Shown here one piece after another: positions 8,345 through 17,338 of a stretch of DNA of 64,000 nt. The position numbers and the translations under genes are program-made. The DNA comes from an uncultured Halanaerobiales bacterium (GTDB taxonomy: Bacteria; Bacillota; Halanaerobiia; Halanaerobiales; M55B127): positions 1 to 64,000 of the forward strand of contig CAJXKY010000007.1 of assembly GCA_913055675.1 (NCBI GenBank). The letters are read 5' to 3'. Position 1 is the stretch's first letter. The number at the start of each line of letters is the position of its first letter. The notes beneath the pieces are model-generated. The model had not been told where the DNA came from. It searched no databases and saw only the letters and a list, made by a program, of their open reading frames with translations.

Positions 8345-9229
8345 ATGAATAGGAGCAATAAAACAGTCATAGGTACTTTTTTAACCCCTGCAGTTGTATT
8401 ACTAATGGCCTTTATGATTTTACCTTTTGTAATGGCCTTTGTTTTATCTTTTACTAATTCAAGATTGATTCCAGGCCCGAGAGGCACCCAATATATTGGG
8501 TTAACTAATTATCAAAAATTGGTCGAAGATAATATGTTTTGGCGGGGATTAAAGCATAATTTTTATTTTGTTATAATAGTTGTTCCCATTCAAACATCTT
8601 TAGCTTTACTGTTAGCAATACTTGTAAATCAAAAATTGAAATTTTCTAAGTTTTTTAGGACTTTTTATTTTATACCAACAGTTACTGCTATGGTAGCAGT
8701 TGCCGTTGTCTGGTCCTTCCTTTATCATCCTAATGGATTGATAAATTCATTTTTAACGTTTATCACAGGTGGAGTTTGGGGAGGAGTCGATTTTTTAAAT
8801 ACTACTAGATGGGCATTTCCTGCTATAATGGCAATGTCAATTTGGCAGGGTGTCGGTTTTCAGATGTTAATCTTTTTAGCTGGATTACAGGATATACCTA
8901 GTTCTTATTATGAAGCTGCTGATATTGATGGAGCTAACAGCTGGGAAAAGTTTAAATATATTACATTGCCACAGCTTAAAAATACGACTACTTTTGTAGT
9001 AATTTCGACTACCATCTTGGCGTTCAGACTATTCACCCAAATCTTAGTAATGACAAATGGCGGACCACAAGGTTCGACCTACACAGTTATGCTTCATATC
9101 TATAAAATGGCTTATCAAAGGTTGAATATTGGTTATGGTTCTGCCTTAACTGTTGTATTCTTTATTATTATTCTAATAATTTCTCTCTTACAGCGTTATC
9201 TATTGGGTGAACAAAGGGAGGTTGCATAA
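8345..9229 (+). CDS. Carbohydrate ABC transporter permease, MalF type
   Basis: Inner-membrane permease, 294 residues with six predicted helices. The first helix lies near residues 9-34 and the EAA loop near residues 190-215 (YYEAADIDGANSWEKFKYITLP), which docks with the ATPase. The protein ends QRYLLGEQREVA, typical of the family. AAGGAGGGGGG precedes the ATG. Three bases separate it from the MalG-type partner. Confidence 0.93.
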   Translation: MNRSNKTVIGTFLTPAVVLLMAFMILPFVMAFVLSFTNSRLIPGPRGTQYIGLTNYQKLVEDNMFWRGLKHNFYFVIIVVPIQTSLALLLAILVNQKLKFSKFFRTFYFIPTVTAMVAVAVVWSFLYHPNGLINSFLTFITGGVWGGVDFLNTTRWAFPAIMAMSIWQGVGFQMLIFLAGLQDIPSSYYEAADIDGANSWEKFKYITLPQLKNTTTFVVISTTILAFRLFTQILVMTNGGPQGSTYTVMLHIYKMAYQRLNIGYGSALTVVFFIIILIISLLQRYLLGEQREVA

Positions 9230-9232
9230 GAT

Positions 9233-10069
9233 ATGTTTGATTTTAGAACTAGAAGAAAGTTTATCTTATATACCATTATGACCATATTATTTATAATATT
9301 TTTCTTTCCACTTCTTTACATGATATCAACTTCCCTAACTCCCAATGAAGATTTAATATTACAAAACATGTCAACAATAAGAGCCTTTTTCCCATCAGAA
9401 ATTGGCTTGAAAAACTTTAGTGACGTTTTTCAAAGAATGCCTTTTGGGAGATTTCTTTTTAATTCTTTATTCATAGTGAGTACTACTATTTTGTTAGGTT
9501 TAGTAGTAAACAGTATGATGGCTTTTGGACTTGCAAGGTTTAATTTCAAAGGAAGAAATTTAATTATAAGTACAGTCTTGGCTTTAATGATTATACCTTT
9601 TGAAGCTATCGCAGTACCACTCCTTTTAATTACAAATAGATTAGGCTGGCTTGATAGTTATCAGGTGCAAATTATCCCTTTTATCGCAAATCCGTTCTAT
9701 ATTTTTCTTTTATATCAATTTTTCATTAATTTCCCTAAAGAGCTTGAGGAAGCTGCTATTATAGATGGTGCAAATTGGTATCAGATTTATTATAAAGTGG
9801 CTATGCCGTTATCCAAACCTGTCTTAGCTAGTGTAGCAATTTTACACTTTTTAATGCAGTGGAGGAGATTTCTCTGGCCTTTAATGGTAACTAGAGGCCC
9901 TTCTTATCGGCCTCTAACTGTCGCAATGCAGGTCTTTTTCGGAGAATATCCGCGGTTATGGGGAGATATAATGGCCTATGTTGCTATGATGACACTACCG
10001 GTAGTAATTTTATTTGTCATCTTACAGGACCGTTATGTAAGTACTGTTGCACGGAGTGGTATAAAATAA
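9233..10069 (+). CDS. Carbohydrate ABC transporter permease, MalG type
   Basis: Second permease, 278 residues, six helices. The conserved EAA loop is ELEEAAIIDGANWYQIYYKVAMPLSKPVL (key EEAAxxDGA-x9-P near residues 176-200). The C-terminus LQDRYVSTVARSGIK matches the MalG-type ending Q+Y+V.G+..GAVK. It ends the operon before a strong terminator. Confidence 0.93.
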   Translation: MFDFRTRRKFILYTIMTILFIIFFFPLLYMISTSLTPNEDLILQNMSTIRAFFPSEIGLKNFSDVFQRMPFGRFLFNSLFIVSTTILLGLVVNSMMAFGLARFNFKGRNLIISTVLALMIIPFEAIAVPLLLITNRLGWLDSYQVQIIPFIANPFYIFLLYQFFINFPKELEEAAIIDGANWYQIYYKVAMPLSKPVLASVAILHFLMQWRRFLWPLMVTRGPSYRPLTVAMQVFFGEYPRLWGDIMAYVAMMTLPVVILFVILQDRYVSTVARSGIK

Positions 10070-10093
10070 AATATGAAACAATTTTCATCCTTT

Positions 10094-10128
10094 AAATCCC
10101 ATCTTTAATCAGATGGGATTTATTTTTT
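10094..10128 (+). terminator. Rho-independent terminator after the sugar importer
   Basis: AAATCCCATCT (10094-10104) and AGATGGGATTT (10111-10121) form a perfect 11-bp stem followed by ATTTTTT. Confidence 0.95.
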
Positions 10129-10130
10129 GC

Positions 10131-10159
10131 TTGACATTGAGAATCATTTTCATTATAAT
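10131..10159 (+). promoter_or_regulatory. feo promoter with Fur box
   Basis: TTGACA (10131-10136), 17-bp spacer, TATAAT (10154-10159). The spacer contains TGAGAATCATTTTCA (10138-10152), a 7-1-7 inverted repeat matching the Fur consensus TGATAATnATTATCA at 12 of 14 positions. Binding of Fur would block RNA polymerase, giving iron repression of feoAB. Confidence 0.88.
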
Positions 10160-10211
10160 TTAATTAAGCTGATTAAAATACTAAGTTTAATTATATATAG
10201 GAGGCAATACT

Positions 10212-10445
10212 ATGACATTAGCAGAAATAGATAGAGGTAGTGATTTTAAAGTTAAAAGGATACCTGATGATATAATAAGAATTCAGACCTTAAGAATGGG
10301 GATATCAGAGGGCTCAAAGCTAAATTGTAATGAAAAAATTCCTGGTGGTCCAATAATTGTAAAACATAATTATCAGGAAATAGCAATTGGAAGAAATTTA
10401 GCAAAAGATATAGAAATTGAATTATTTACTGAGGGAAGTGATTAA
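10212..10445 (+). CDS. feoA: FeoA, ferrous iron transport accessory protein
   Basis: Small cytoplasmic SH3-like protein of 77 residues that assists FeoB in Fe(II) uptake. The segment IIRIQTLRMGISEGSKLNC contains the family core L..MG...G, followed by the GGPIIVKHNYQEIAIGRNLAKDIEIE strand pair (GGPIIVK and IAIGR). AGGAGG lies seven bases before the ATG. First gene of a Fur-controlled operon with feoB, which begins two bases after its stop. Confidence 0.93.
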   Translation: MTLAEIDRGSDFKVKRIPDDIIRIQTLRMGISEGSKLNCNEKIPGGPIIVKHNYQEIAIGRNLAKDIEIELFTEGSD

Positions 10446-10446
10446 T

Positions 10447-12294
10447 TTGGAATGCTGTAGAAATTTAGAACAGATAGACATAGATCCAAATAAGAACAAA
10501 ATAGTATTAGTGGGGAATCCCAATGTTGGAAAGTCAATATTTTTTAATTATTTAACTGATACATATGTTTCGGTTTCCAATTACCCAGGAACGACATTAG
10601 ATATAAGTTCTGGGAATTATAAAGATAAGATAGTTTTAGATACCCCGGGTGTTTATGGAGTTTCTTCTTTCAATGATGAAGAAAAGGTAGCCCGGGATAT
10701 AATTTTGTCTGCAGATATTGTTATTAATGTTGTGGATGCAGTGCATTTAGAGCGCGATCTCTTTTTAACTCAACAATTAATAGATATGGGGAAAAAAGTA
10801 GTTGTAGCTTTAAATATGATGGATGAAGCAAAGAACCGAGGATTAAATATTGATATAGATGAATTAGAAAAAGAACTTGGTATAAGGGTTGTTCCAACAG
10901 TTGCAGTTAAGAAAAAGGGTTTTTCTGATTTAGAAAATAATATTGATAAAGCACAAAAGGGTAAAATCAGTTTGAAGCAAGATATGGAAAAGGAACTTGA
11001 TAATATAAATGAAAATGTAGAAAATAGAGCTGATAGTTTACTGATTTTAGAAGGGGATGAGAATGTAGCGTCCTTTCATAACAAAAAACCTCGTGAATAT
11101 AGAGAAAAAGTTTATATGCAGAGGCGTAATAGAGTCAACAAAATAGTAGAAAAGGTAATTACGAAAGAGATGACGAATAAAAATATTGGGGATAAAATTG
11201 GTTCATTATTATTAAGACCTTTGACAGGAATTCCTATATTACTATTATTATTATACGCTTTATATCAGTTTGTAGGAGTGTTTGTAGCCCAGACTTTAGT
11301 TGGAATAACAGAAGAAATGATAATGATTGAAATATATCAACCATTTATTATAGATTTAGTATCGTCATTTATTGCTCCACAAAGTTTAATCGGCAAAATA
11401 TTAATTGGGGAATTTGGTGTACTAACAATGACGGTGACCTATATATTTGGTTTGCTTTTACCATTAGTTGCCGGATTTTATTTATTTTTATCACTTTTAG
11501 AAGACTCTGGTTATATGCCCCGAATAGCTGCATTAGTAGATAGAGGATTAACCTATTTAGGTCTAAATGGTAGAGCTATAATTCCTATGTTACTAGGCTT
11601 TGGATGTGTAACGATGGCAACAGTAACTACTAGACTACTGGGTTCTAAACGCGAGAAAATTATTGCAATATTTTTATTAGGTTTAGCTATTCCCTGTTCT
11701 GCCCAATTAGGTGTAATAGCAGGTTTAATAGCTCCGTTAGGTTTTAAATATTTTGTTATATACGTAGTAACCATATTTTTAGTTTATGCAATTGCAGGGA
11801 CATTTTTAAACAAAGTATTACCCGGAGAATCTACTGATCTATTGATTGATTTACCACCAGTTAGGGTTCCTGAATTCAGAAATATTATAAAGAAAACATA
11901 TTTAAAATCTAAATATTTCATTGTAGAAGCCGGACCTATTTTTGCAGGTGGGGCAGTAGGTATTACCTTATTAAAAGAGGGGGGAGTCTTACAATGGATT
12001 CAAAATGCTGTTGCTCCTTTTATTGTAGGATGGCTAAAACTTCCTAAAGAAACTACAGAAGCTTTTATAATGGGTATTATAAGAAGAGACTTTGGTGCAG
12101 CCGGATTGAATTCTTTAGCTTTAACTAGTGACCAAACATTGGTTGCATTAATAGTGATTACATTATTTGTCCCCTGTATTGCTGCAATGTTAGTTATGAT
12201 CAAAGAACAGGGTATTAAACAAGCAGCAATGGTTTGGTTAGGAAGCTGGATTGCTGCATTTACTGTTGGAGGAATTGTGGCATTATTTATTTAA
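10447..12294 (+). CDS. feoB: FeoB, ferrous iron transporter
   Basis: Membrane Fe(II) transporter with an N-terminal GTPase domain: G1 GNPNVGKS, G2 threonine in YPGTTLD, G3 DTPG, G4 NMMD, within residues about 18-125, followed by a helical regulatory region and the membrane domain with the two Gate motifs (about residues 270-615). I chose the TTG at 10447, with GAGGG 11 bases upstream; an upstream TTG at 10417 would overlap feoA by 29 bp and has no ribosome site. With this start it is 615 residues, shorter than the 770-residue enterobacterial form because the linker is compact. A Cys-Cys pair follows the start. Confidence 0.94.
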   Translation: MECCRNLEQIDIDPNKNKIVLVGNPNVGKSIFFNYLTDTYVSVSNYPGTTLDISSGNYKDKIVLDTPGVYGVSSFNDEEKVARDIILSADIVINVVDAVHLERDLFLTQQLIDMGKKVVVALNMMDEAKNRGLNIDIDELEKELGIRVVPTVAVKKKGFSDLENNIDKAQKGKISLKQDMEKELDNINENVENRADSLLILEGDENVASFHNKKPREYREKVYMQRRNRVNKIVEKVITKEMTNKNIGDKIGSLLLRPLTGIPILLLLLYALYQFVGVFVAQTLVGITEEMIMIEIYQPFIIDLVSSFIAPQSLIGKILIGEFGVLTMTVTYIFGLLLPLVAGFYLFLSLLEDSGYMPRIAALVDRGLTYLGLNGRAIIPMLLGFGCVTMATVTTRLLGSKREKIIAIFLLGLAIPCSAQLGVIAGLIAPLGFKYFVIYVVTIFLVYAIAGTFLNKVLPGESTDLLIDLPPVRVPEFRNIIKKTYLKSKYFIVEAGPIFAGGAVGITLLKEGGVLQWIQNAVAPFIVGWLKLPKETTEAFIMGIIRRDFGAAGLNSLALTSDQTLVALIVITLFVPCIAAMLVMIKEQGIKQAAMVWLGSWIAAFTVGGIVALFI

Positions 12295-12305
12295 GGAGGA
12301 TTTTC

Positions 12306-12455
12306 ATGGAATGTACTACTGATGGAAAAAGAATCTGTCCAACTTGCAATAATGAAATAAAAGACCCCGATCTTATGAAGTGTCCCCGTTGTAACAGTCT
12401 TTTAATACTTAAATGTTCCGAATGTAAAAAATGCAGTTTCTTTAAAAAAATGTAA
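12306..12455 (+). CDS. Small zinc-ribbon protein downstream of feoB
   Basis: 49-residue protein with three cysteine pairs: C-P-T-C, C-P-R-C and C-S-E-C followed by C-K-K-C. AAGGAGGA directly precedes the ATG by five bases and it starts 11 bp after feoB, so it is almost certainly translated as the third gene of the operon. It is not FeoC by sequence (no winged helix). A metal-binding or iron-sulfur role is plausible from the cysteines and context; function is unknown. Confidence 0.75.
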   Translation: MECTTDGKRICPTCNNEIKDPDLMKCPRCNSLLILKCSECKKCSFFKKM

Positions 12456-12482
12456 TTAAAAGATAAATAAACAGTATAATCT

Positions 12483-12516
12483 TTTACTTGATTATATCAA
12501 ATAAATATAATATAAT
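12483..12516 (+). promoter_or_regulatory. Promoter upstream of the ECF transporter leader
   Basis: Two overlapping sigma-A solutions: TTTACT (12483-12488) with TATAAT (12506-12511), and TTGATT (12488-12493) with TATAAT (12511-12516), both with 17-bp spacers. Either gives a structured leader of about 110 bases. Confidence 0.65.
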
Positions 12517-12623
12517 AACCTCGGATGACATCTTTAAAAGAGTCATACTATCGAGGTTAATTATTTAATTAGGTGTCAAATATATTACTACCTGGATCCT
12601 AAAACAAGGACCGGGATAGGGGG
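12517..12623 (+). promoter_or_regulatory. Structured leader RNA, candidate riboswitch for the ECF S component
   Basis: First stem: AACCTCG (12517-12523) with CGAGGTT (12552-12558), enclosing ATGAC (12525-12529) with GTCAT (12542-12546). Second: CCTGG-A-TCC (12591-12599) with GGACCGGG (12608-12615), ending next to the ribosome site AGGGGG. AGGT (12571-12574) could compete for the ACCT at 12589-12592, giving two alternative folds near the ribosome site. I cannot assign it to a known riboswitch class. Confidence 0.5.
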
Positions 12624-12632
12624 ATTTTGAAA

Positions 12633-13163
12633 ATGAATTTATCTACACGTAAGATAGTAATATCAGGTATGTTGGGTGCGATTTCAATTATATTAGGGGC
12701 GACTGGATTAGGATTAATTCCAGTGCCAACTCCAGCAGGTCATGCTACTATTATGCATGTCCCGGTAATTATTGGTGCTGTTTTAGAAGGCCCGGTTGTT
12801 GGTTTTTTTATAGGATTAATATTTGGTATATTCAGTTTTATTAGAGCTACAAATCCGATTTTTGCTGATCCTTTAATTGCTGTTGTTCCCAGATTATTTA
12901 TTGGTTTAGGTTCTTATTATATTTATATATTATTAAAAAGATATAATGTTAGCTTTGCTCTTATATCTGCTGGTGTAATAGGGACTGTGATTAATACTGT
13001 GTTTGTATTAGGATTAGCAGTAATAAGGGGTTATTTGCCTTATAAAGCTGCTTTATCTGTTGCATTTTTACATGGGATTCCTGAAGTTATACTAGCAGCT
13101 GTAATTGTAGTAATTGTGGGTAAAGCTATCTTAAGCATGCAGACTAATGAAGGTAAAATATAA
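12633..13163 (+). CDS. ECF transporter S component (vitamin/precursor-specific subunit)
   Basis: Hydrophobic 176-residue membrane protein with about six helices. The opening STRKIVISGMLGAISIILGATGLGLIPVP and the HATIMHVPVIIGAVLEGPVVGFFIGLIFG region match group II ECF S components, which bind a vitamin or related compound and share the EcfAAT module. I used ATG 12633, nine bases from AGGGGG; the TTG at 12627 is too close. It stands alone behind a structured leader, without its own energising module, as is usual for group II. Ligand not determinable; pantothenate-like or other cofactors are possible. Confidence 0.82.
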   Translation: MNLSTRKIVISGMLGAISIILGATGLGLIPVPTPAGHATIMHVPVIIGAVLEGPVVGFFIGLIFGIFSFIRATNPIFADPLIAVVPRLFIGLGSYYIYILLKRYNVSFALISAGVIGTVINTVFVLGLAVIRGYLPYKAALSVAFLHGIPEVILAAVIVVIVGKAILSMQTNEGKI

Positions 13164-13209
13164 TAAAAAAATTTTGATAATAATATATATGATATGATTA
13201 ATTATATTA

Positions 13210-13239
13210 AAAAAAGCCCTTGTGAAAGGGCTTTTTTCT
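13210..13239 (+). terminator. Rho-independent terminator after the ECF S component
   Basis: GCCCTT (13216-13221) and AAGGGC (13226-13231), extended by flanking A and T runs, with a T6 tail. Confidence 0.9.
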
Positions 13240-13260
13240 TTGTAAGGAGTTGAGTTGATA

Positions 13261-14043
13261 ATGAGTATAATGGTTATAGGAGACTGTGTAATAGATTATT
13301 ACCCTGATTTTGATAAAAAATTAATAGGTGGAAGTGGTTTAAATACTGCTGTATATTTAAAACGAAAAGGAATTAGTACAGATATTATGGGAATAGTAGG
13401 TAATGATAAAAATGGAAAAAAGATATTAAACTACTTAAAAAAGAATAACTTTAACCTTGCAAATATGAAAGAAAAAGATGGTAAGACAGGAATAGCTTTT
13501 ATTGAAAAAGCAAAAAAAGATTACCAGATAAAAAAGGTAGATGAAGGTGTAAAAAAAAGTTATAAATTTGATAAAAATGAGATTAAGAGTATTAAAAATT
13601 ATGAATTCATACATACTAATATTTATACCCATACTTTAGAATATCTTCCCTTATTAAAGAAAGACAATCATATAGTTAGTTTTGATTATTCTTTTAAAAT
13701 AGATTTAGAGAAATTAAAATTATATGAAGAGCATATAGATATTTTGTTCGTGAATAAAATAAATGTGACCCAAGCCTTTGTTTCAACATTAAAAACATTT
13801 GATATTGATTATATAGTTATAACTTCAGGGGAAAAAGGTTTTACTGTAATAAGGGATGACCAAGATTTCTATAAAAAAGCATTCGGTGATGATATTATAG
13901 ATAGTACAGGAGCAGGAGATACTTTAATAGGAGAATTTTTAGCAGGATTACATAATAATAGTGATTTAGAAACTATAATGAAGAGTGCAGTAGAACATTC
14001 TTATCAGGCTTGTTTGAAACTGGGAGCGGGACATTTTGATTAA
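13261..14043 (+). CDS. PfkB family carbohydrate kinase, FrlD-like
   Basis: Ribokinase-superfamily sugar kinase, 260 residues. It has IGDCVIDYYPDFDKKLIGGSGLNTAVYLKRKG (PfkB signature 1 region, GGSGLN) and the catalytic anion-hole motif DSTGAGDTLIGEF near residues 218-230 with the base Asp in GAGD. The short form and the closing YQACLKLGAGHF resemble fructosamine/fructoselysine-6-kinase-like members, but no deglycase is nearby, so the substrate is open. AAGGAG precedes both TTG 13255 and ATG 13261; I prefer the ATG. Confidence 0.82.
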   Translation: MSIMVIGDCVIDYYPDFDKKLIGGSGLNTAVYLKRKGISTDIMGIVGNDKNGKKILNYLKKNNFNLANMKEKDGKTGIAFIEKAKKDYQIKKVDEGVKKSYKFDKNEIKSIKNYEFIHTNIYTHTLEYLPLLKKDNHIVSFDYSFKIDLEKLKLYEEHIDILFVNKINVTQAFVSTLKTFDIDYIVITSGEKGFTVIRDDQDFYKKAFGDDIIDSTGAGDTLIGEFLAGLHNNSDLETIMKSAVEHSYQACLKLGAGHFD

Positions 14044-14056
14044 TAAATTTAAGTAG

Positions 14057-14099
14057 TGTGATATACCTCATAGAACTATATATAAGAGCTCTATATAAT
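14057..14099 (+). promoter_or_regulatory. CRP/FNR-type class II promoter of hcp
   Basis: TGTGATATACCTCATA (14057-14072), then 21 bp, then TATAAT (14094-14099) with no good -35 box. The site centre falls at about -41.5 from the predicted start at 14106. Same arrangement as at 17928-17970 and 30366-30408. Confidence 0.78.
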
Positions 14100-14151
14100 A
14101 ATTAATGTAGTAAAACATAAAGTGCAAATAAATTAAAGGGGGGTTATTTAT

Positions 14152-15822
14152 ATGTCAATGTTCTGTTATCAATGTCAAGAAGCAGCCGGAAATGAAGGCT
14201 GTACGGTAAAAGGTGTTTGTGGAAAGCCTGAAGATGTAGCAAATTTACAGGATCTTTTAGTCTATTTATTAAAAGGGATTTCATTTTATGCAGAAAAAGC
14301 AAAAGAAGTTGGAGTAAATATGGACCAGAAGACCGGGCCATTTATTATGAAGAAATTATTTACGACAATTACAAATGCTAATTTTGATGCTGAAAGATTT
14401 GAAGAAATGATAGAAGAAGCACTAGAATTAAGAGAAAGTGTTAAAAAAGAATTTATGGAAGCATATAAAGAAAAGAATGGTAAGGGATATGATGGTGAAT
14501 TACCAGAAGCAGCAACTTGGTCTACTCATAATGTAGATGAATATTATTCAAAAGGTGAAGAAGTTGGTGTACTTAGTACAAAAGACGAAGATGTAAGATC
14601 ACTAAGAGAACTTATAACATATGGTGTCAAAGGAATGGCTGCTTATGCTGATCATGCTTATATTCTTAACGAAAGCGACTTAGATATCTTTGAATTTATG
14701 CAGAGGGCTTTAAAGTCTACTTTAGATGATAGTCTTTCAGTAGATGACTTAATTAATTTAGTTTTAGAAACTGGAGACTATGCAGTTCAAACTATGGCTT
14801 TATTAGATAAAGCAAATACTGAAAATTACGGCCATCCAGAACCAACTGAGGTTAACTTAGGTGTTAATGATAGGCCGGGTATTTTAGTAAGTGGTCATGA
14901 CTTAAAGGATTTAGAAGAGATTTTAGAACAGACCAAAAACGAAGGAGTAGATGTTTATACTCACGGTGAAATGTTACCAGCAAATTCTTATCCTGCGTTT
15001 AAAGATTATGATCACTTTATAGGTAATTATGGTAACTCCTGGTGGTTACAAAAAGAAGAGTTTGATAAGTTTAATGGACCAGTTCTTCTAACTACCAATT
15101 GTCTTGTACCACCTAAAGATTCATATAAAGATCGTGTCTATACTACTGGATCTGCCGGTTTTTCTGGAGTAAGTCATATAGAAGGTAGACCAGAAGGTGG
15201 ACAAAAAGACTTTTCTGAAATAATTGAGCACGCTAAACAATGTGAATCACCAATAGAATTAGAAACAGGCACTATTCCTGGTGGATTTGCACATAAATCA
15301 GTTATGGGTGTTGCAGATAAAGTAATCGAAGCTGTCGAAAAAGGTGATATCGAGAGATTTGTAGTTATGGCAGGATGTGATGGTAGACATAAAACTAGAG
15401 AATACTACACAGATGTTGCTCAAGAATTGCCAGAAGAAGCAGTAATATTAACTGCTGGATGTGCTAAATTTAGATATAACAAACTTGATTTAGGAGATAT
15501 CGGTGGAATTCCTAGAGTATTAGATGCTGGTCAATGTAATGATTCCTATTCATTAGTTGTAATTGCTCAAAAATTAGCTGAGGCAATGGGAGTAGATGAT
15601 ATTAATGATCTTCCAATTTCTTACGATATAGCTTGGTATGAGCAAAAAGCAGTAACAGTATTACTTGCTTTATTAGCTGTTGGAGTTAAAGGAATTCGTT
15701 TAGGACCAACACTTCCTGCTTTCTTATCAGAAAACGTAGTAAAAGTATTAGTAGAAAACTTTGATATAAAACCAATTGGTGAAGTAAAAGAAGATGTAGA
15801 AAAAATCATGGCAGGAGAGTAA
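14152..15822 (+). CDS. hcp: Hybrid cluster protein (hydroxylamine/NO reductase)
   Basis: Cytoplasmic hybrid-cluster protein, 556 residues, which reduces NO or hydroxylamine in anaerobes. The N-terminal C-x2-C-x8-C-x5-C (residues 5-23, [13 protein letters not shown]...GVC) binds the [4Fe-4S] cluster in the class found in strict anaerobes. Hybrid-cluster ligands are visible in [14 protein letters not shown]-region His/Glu residues, [28 protein letters not shown] and [16 protein letters not shown] precedes the ATG. Monocistronic, ended by a strong bidirectional terminator, with a CRP/FNR-type site upstream. Confidence 0.96.
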   Translation: MSMFCYQCQEAAGNEGCTVKGVCGKPEDVANLQDLLVYLLKGISFYAEKAKEVGVNMDQKTGPFIMKKLFTTITNANFDAERFEEMIEEALELRESVKKEFMEAYKEKNGKGYDGELPEAATWSTHNVDEYYSKGEEVGVLSTKDEDVRSLRELITYGVKGMAAYADHAYILNESDLDIFEFMQRALKSTLDDSLSVDDLINLVLETGDYAVQTMALLDKANTENYGHPEPTEVNLGVNDRPGILVSGHDLKDLEEILEQTKNEGVDVYTHGEMLPANSYPAFKDYDHFIGNYGNSWWLQKEEFDKFNGPVLLTTNCLVPPKDSYKDRVYTTGSAGFSGVSHIEGRPEGGQKDFSEIIEHAKQCESPIELETGTIPGGFAHKSVMGVADKVIEAVEKGDIERFVVMAGCDGRHKTREYYTDVAQELPEEAVILTAGCAKFRYNKLDLGDIGGIPRVLDAGQCNDSYSLVVIAQKLAEAMGVDDINDLPISYDIAWYEQKAVTVLLALLAVGVKGIRLGPTLPAFLSENVVKVLVENFDIKPIGEVKEDVEKIMAGE

Positions 15823-15869
15823 AGAGGATAAATTAGATTTTTCAAGTTAGTAAAATAATAATATAGATG

Positions 15870-15913
15870 AAAAAAGCCTTAGCCCAAATTAATATCTGGG
15901 TTAAGGCTTTTTT
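15870..15913. terminator. Bidirectional terminator between hcp and the metallophosphoesterase
   Basis: A 17-bp stem: 15870-15886 (AAAAAAGCCTTAGCCCA) with 15897-15913, one G-U pair, T runs on both strands. It serves the two convergent genes. Confidence 0.95.
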
Positions 15914-15936
15914 AAATTAAATATAAGATATAAAAT

Positions 15937-17304
15937 TTATTCTAATGGGGACCATTCACCTGTTTTTAAATTGATCTTTATTTCCAGATCATCAGGTTCC
16001 AAATTATTATAAAGAGAGGACAATAAATTTTTATAAAAACTATAAATAAATTTAGACCATGCATTGAGGCCTTCAATATTAAGAGAAGAAGGTGCTTTTT
16101 CATTACCTTTATAATGGGCTATGATTGCATCTGCAGCTTTGTTTGTTATTTTTTCTTGACTATATGAGTTTAAATGAAATTTATTAAGTTTAGCTAATGC
16201 CATGTTTTTTACTCTCTCTCTGACAAGAGTCTTTGTATAATATGTAAAATCATCTGAAAAGGAAGGGACTTCTGTAATATATTTGCTGTGTATGATCATT
16301 TCATTATTATTATTTATTTCAATTAAGCGAAAAGCATTAGGATAGCCAATTAAGGAAGAAGTTTCAATATCATAAAGATAAGAGGTATTATCAAAATCCT
16401 TTTTTACAATGTCTTGAGCATGATGGTGACCCGTGAATACGATTCTCATATTTTGATGTGCAAAATTTGAAGATACTTTCTCCCAATCATCAATGATATA
16501 TTTAGAAAAATATTTTTGGTGTCCCTTGTAATGTTCTAAAATATTATGATGCACTGATCCCAAAACGGCTTTATTATTATTGTTTGCTTTAATCAAAATA
16601 TCCTTAATCCATTTTTGAGTTGTTTTTCTTATTCTTCCATTACAAACATGATAGCTTTCTTTATTATTATAGATGCAGCTATCAATCATTAAAACCCATA
16701 AACCTTTAATTGGTTCAACAACATAACTTAATGAGTTCTCATCTTTATAAATAGCCTTATTATATCCGAAATTACTATAGATATTCATAAATTCTTCAGG
16801 AGTTACTATCTCACGAGATATATTCTTTGTATCATAGTTTATGGTTTTAAAGCCATCATGATTACCAGGAATAATATATATATCTATACCATTTTCAGTG
16901 AATTTTTGTAATATCTTGGCTACGGTCCTATGACTTTTGATATCTCCAGAGTCAGTTAAATCGCCTGTTAATAATACAAAATCGACATCATTCATATTTA
17001 TTATTTCTTCAACTGCTTTTTCCAATATTTCAGTACTTAAGCTTAAAATTTTTCTTTCTTCTATTCCGTATTGTTGATATAAAGCGGATTGCTTATTATT
17101 AGTTATTTCAAATAGATGGGTATCTGTTATTACAGCGAATTTTGTTTGGGGATAAGGTATGTATTTAACTTTTTGCATTGCTTTTGCTTGATATGAAAAT
17201 AAGCAAATAAAAAAACCAACTATAATAATAATAGAAAAGAATGTTATTATAGCTGGTGAGAGTTTAAAGAAGAAATTTATTAGAAAATATTCAGTTTTTA
17301 ACAT
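15937..17304 (-). CDS. Membrane-anchored calcineurin-like metallophosphoesterase
   Basis: 455 residues. An N-terminal membrane helix (about residues 15-38, SPAIITFFSIIIIVGFFICL) anchors the protein, probably with the catalytic domain outside. The dimetal motifs are complete: D-x-H in TDTHLFEI, GDLTDSGD, GNHDG, a histidine in SVHHNIL, and TGHHHAQD. The C-terminal 100 residues have no recognised domain. ATG with AAAGGGGG upstream. It lies 34 bp after the TetR-like gene and is probably co-transcribed from the CRP-type promoter at 17970. Substrate (nucleotide, lipid or phosphoprotein) is unknown. Confidence 0.87.
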   Translation of the reverse strand: MLKTEYFLINFFFKLSPAIITFFSIIIIVGFFICLFSYQAKAMQKVKYIPYPQTKFAVITDTHLFEITNNKQSALYQQYGIEERKILSLSTEILEKAVEEIINMNDVDFVLLTGDLTDSGDIKSHRTVAKILQKFTENGIDIYIIPGNHDGFKTINYDTKNISREIVTPEEFMNIYSNFGYNKAIYKDENSLSYVVEPIKGLWVLMIDSCIYNNKESYHVCNGRIRKTTQKWIKDILIKANNNNKAVLGSVHHNILEHYKGHQKYFSKYIIDDWEKVSSNFAHQNMRIVFTGHHHAQDIVKKDFDNTSYLYDIETSSLIGYPNAFRLIEINNNNEMIIHSKYITEVPSFSDDFTYYTKTLVRERVKNMALAKLNKFHLNSYSQEKITNKAADAIIAHYKGNEKAPSSLNIEGLNAWSKFIYSFYKNLLSSLYNNLEPDDLEIKINLKTGEWSPLE

Positions 17305-17338
17305 AATACTAGCCCCCTTTTATTATGTATAAATAAAG

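Noticed and set aside
12234-12305. N-terminal extension of the zinc-ribbon ORF into feoB
   Set aside because: The ribosome site AAGGAGGA is just before ATG 12306, and the extension only reads feoB in another frame.
14080-14096. AGAGCTCT palindrome in the hcp promoter
   Set aside because: Only 8 bp, and it sits between the CRP-type site and the -10 without further symmetry.
16340-16365. Search for CRISPR repeats across the window
   Set aside because: No regularly spaced direct repeats were seen here or elsewhere; coordinates mark only one AT-rich stretch that was inspected.
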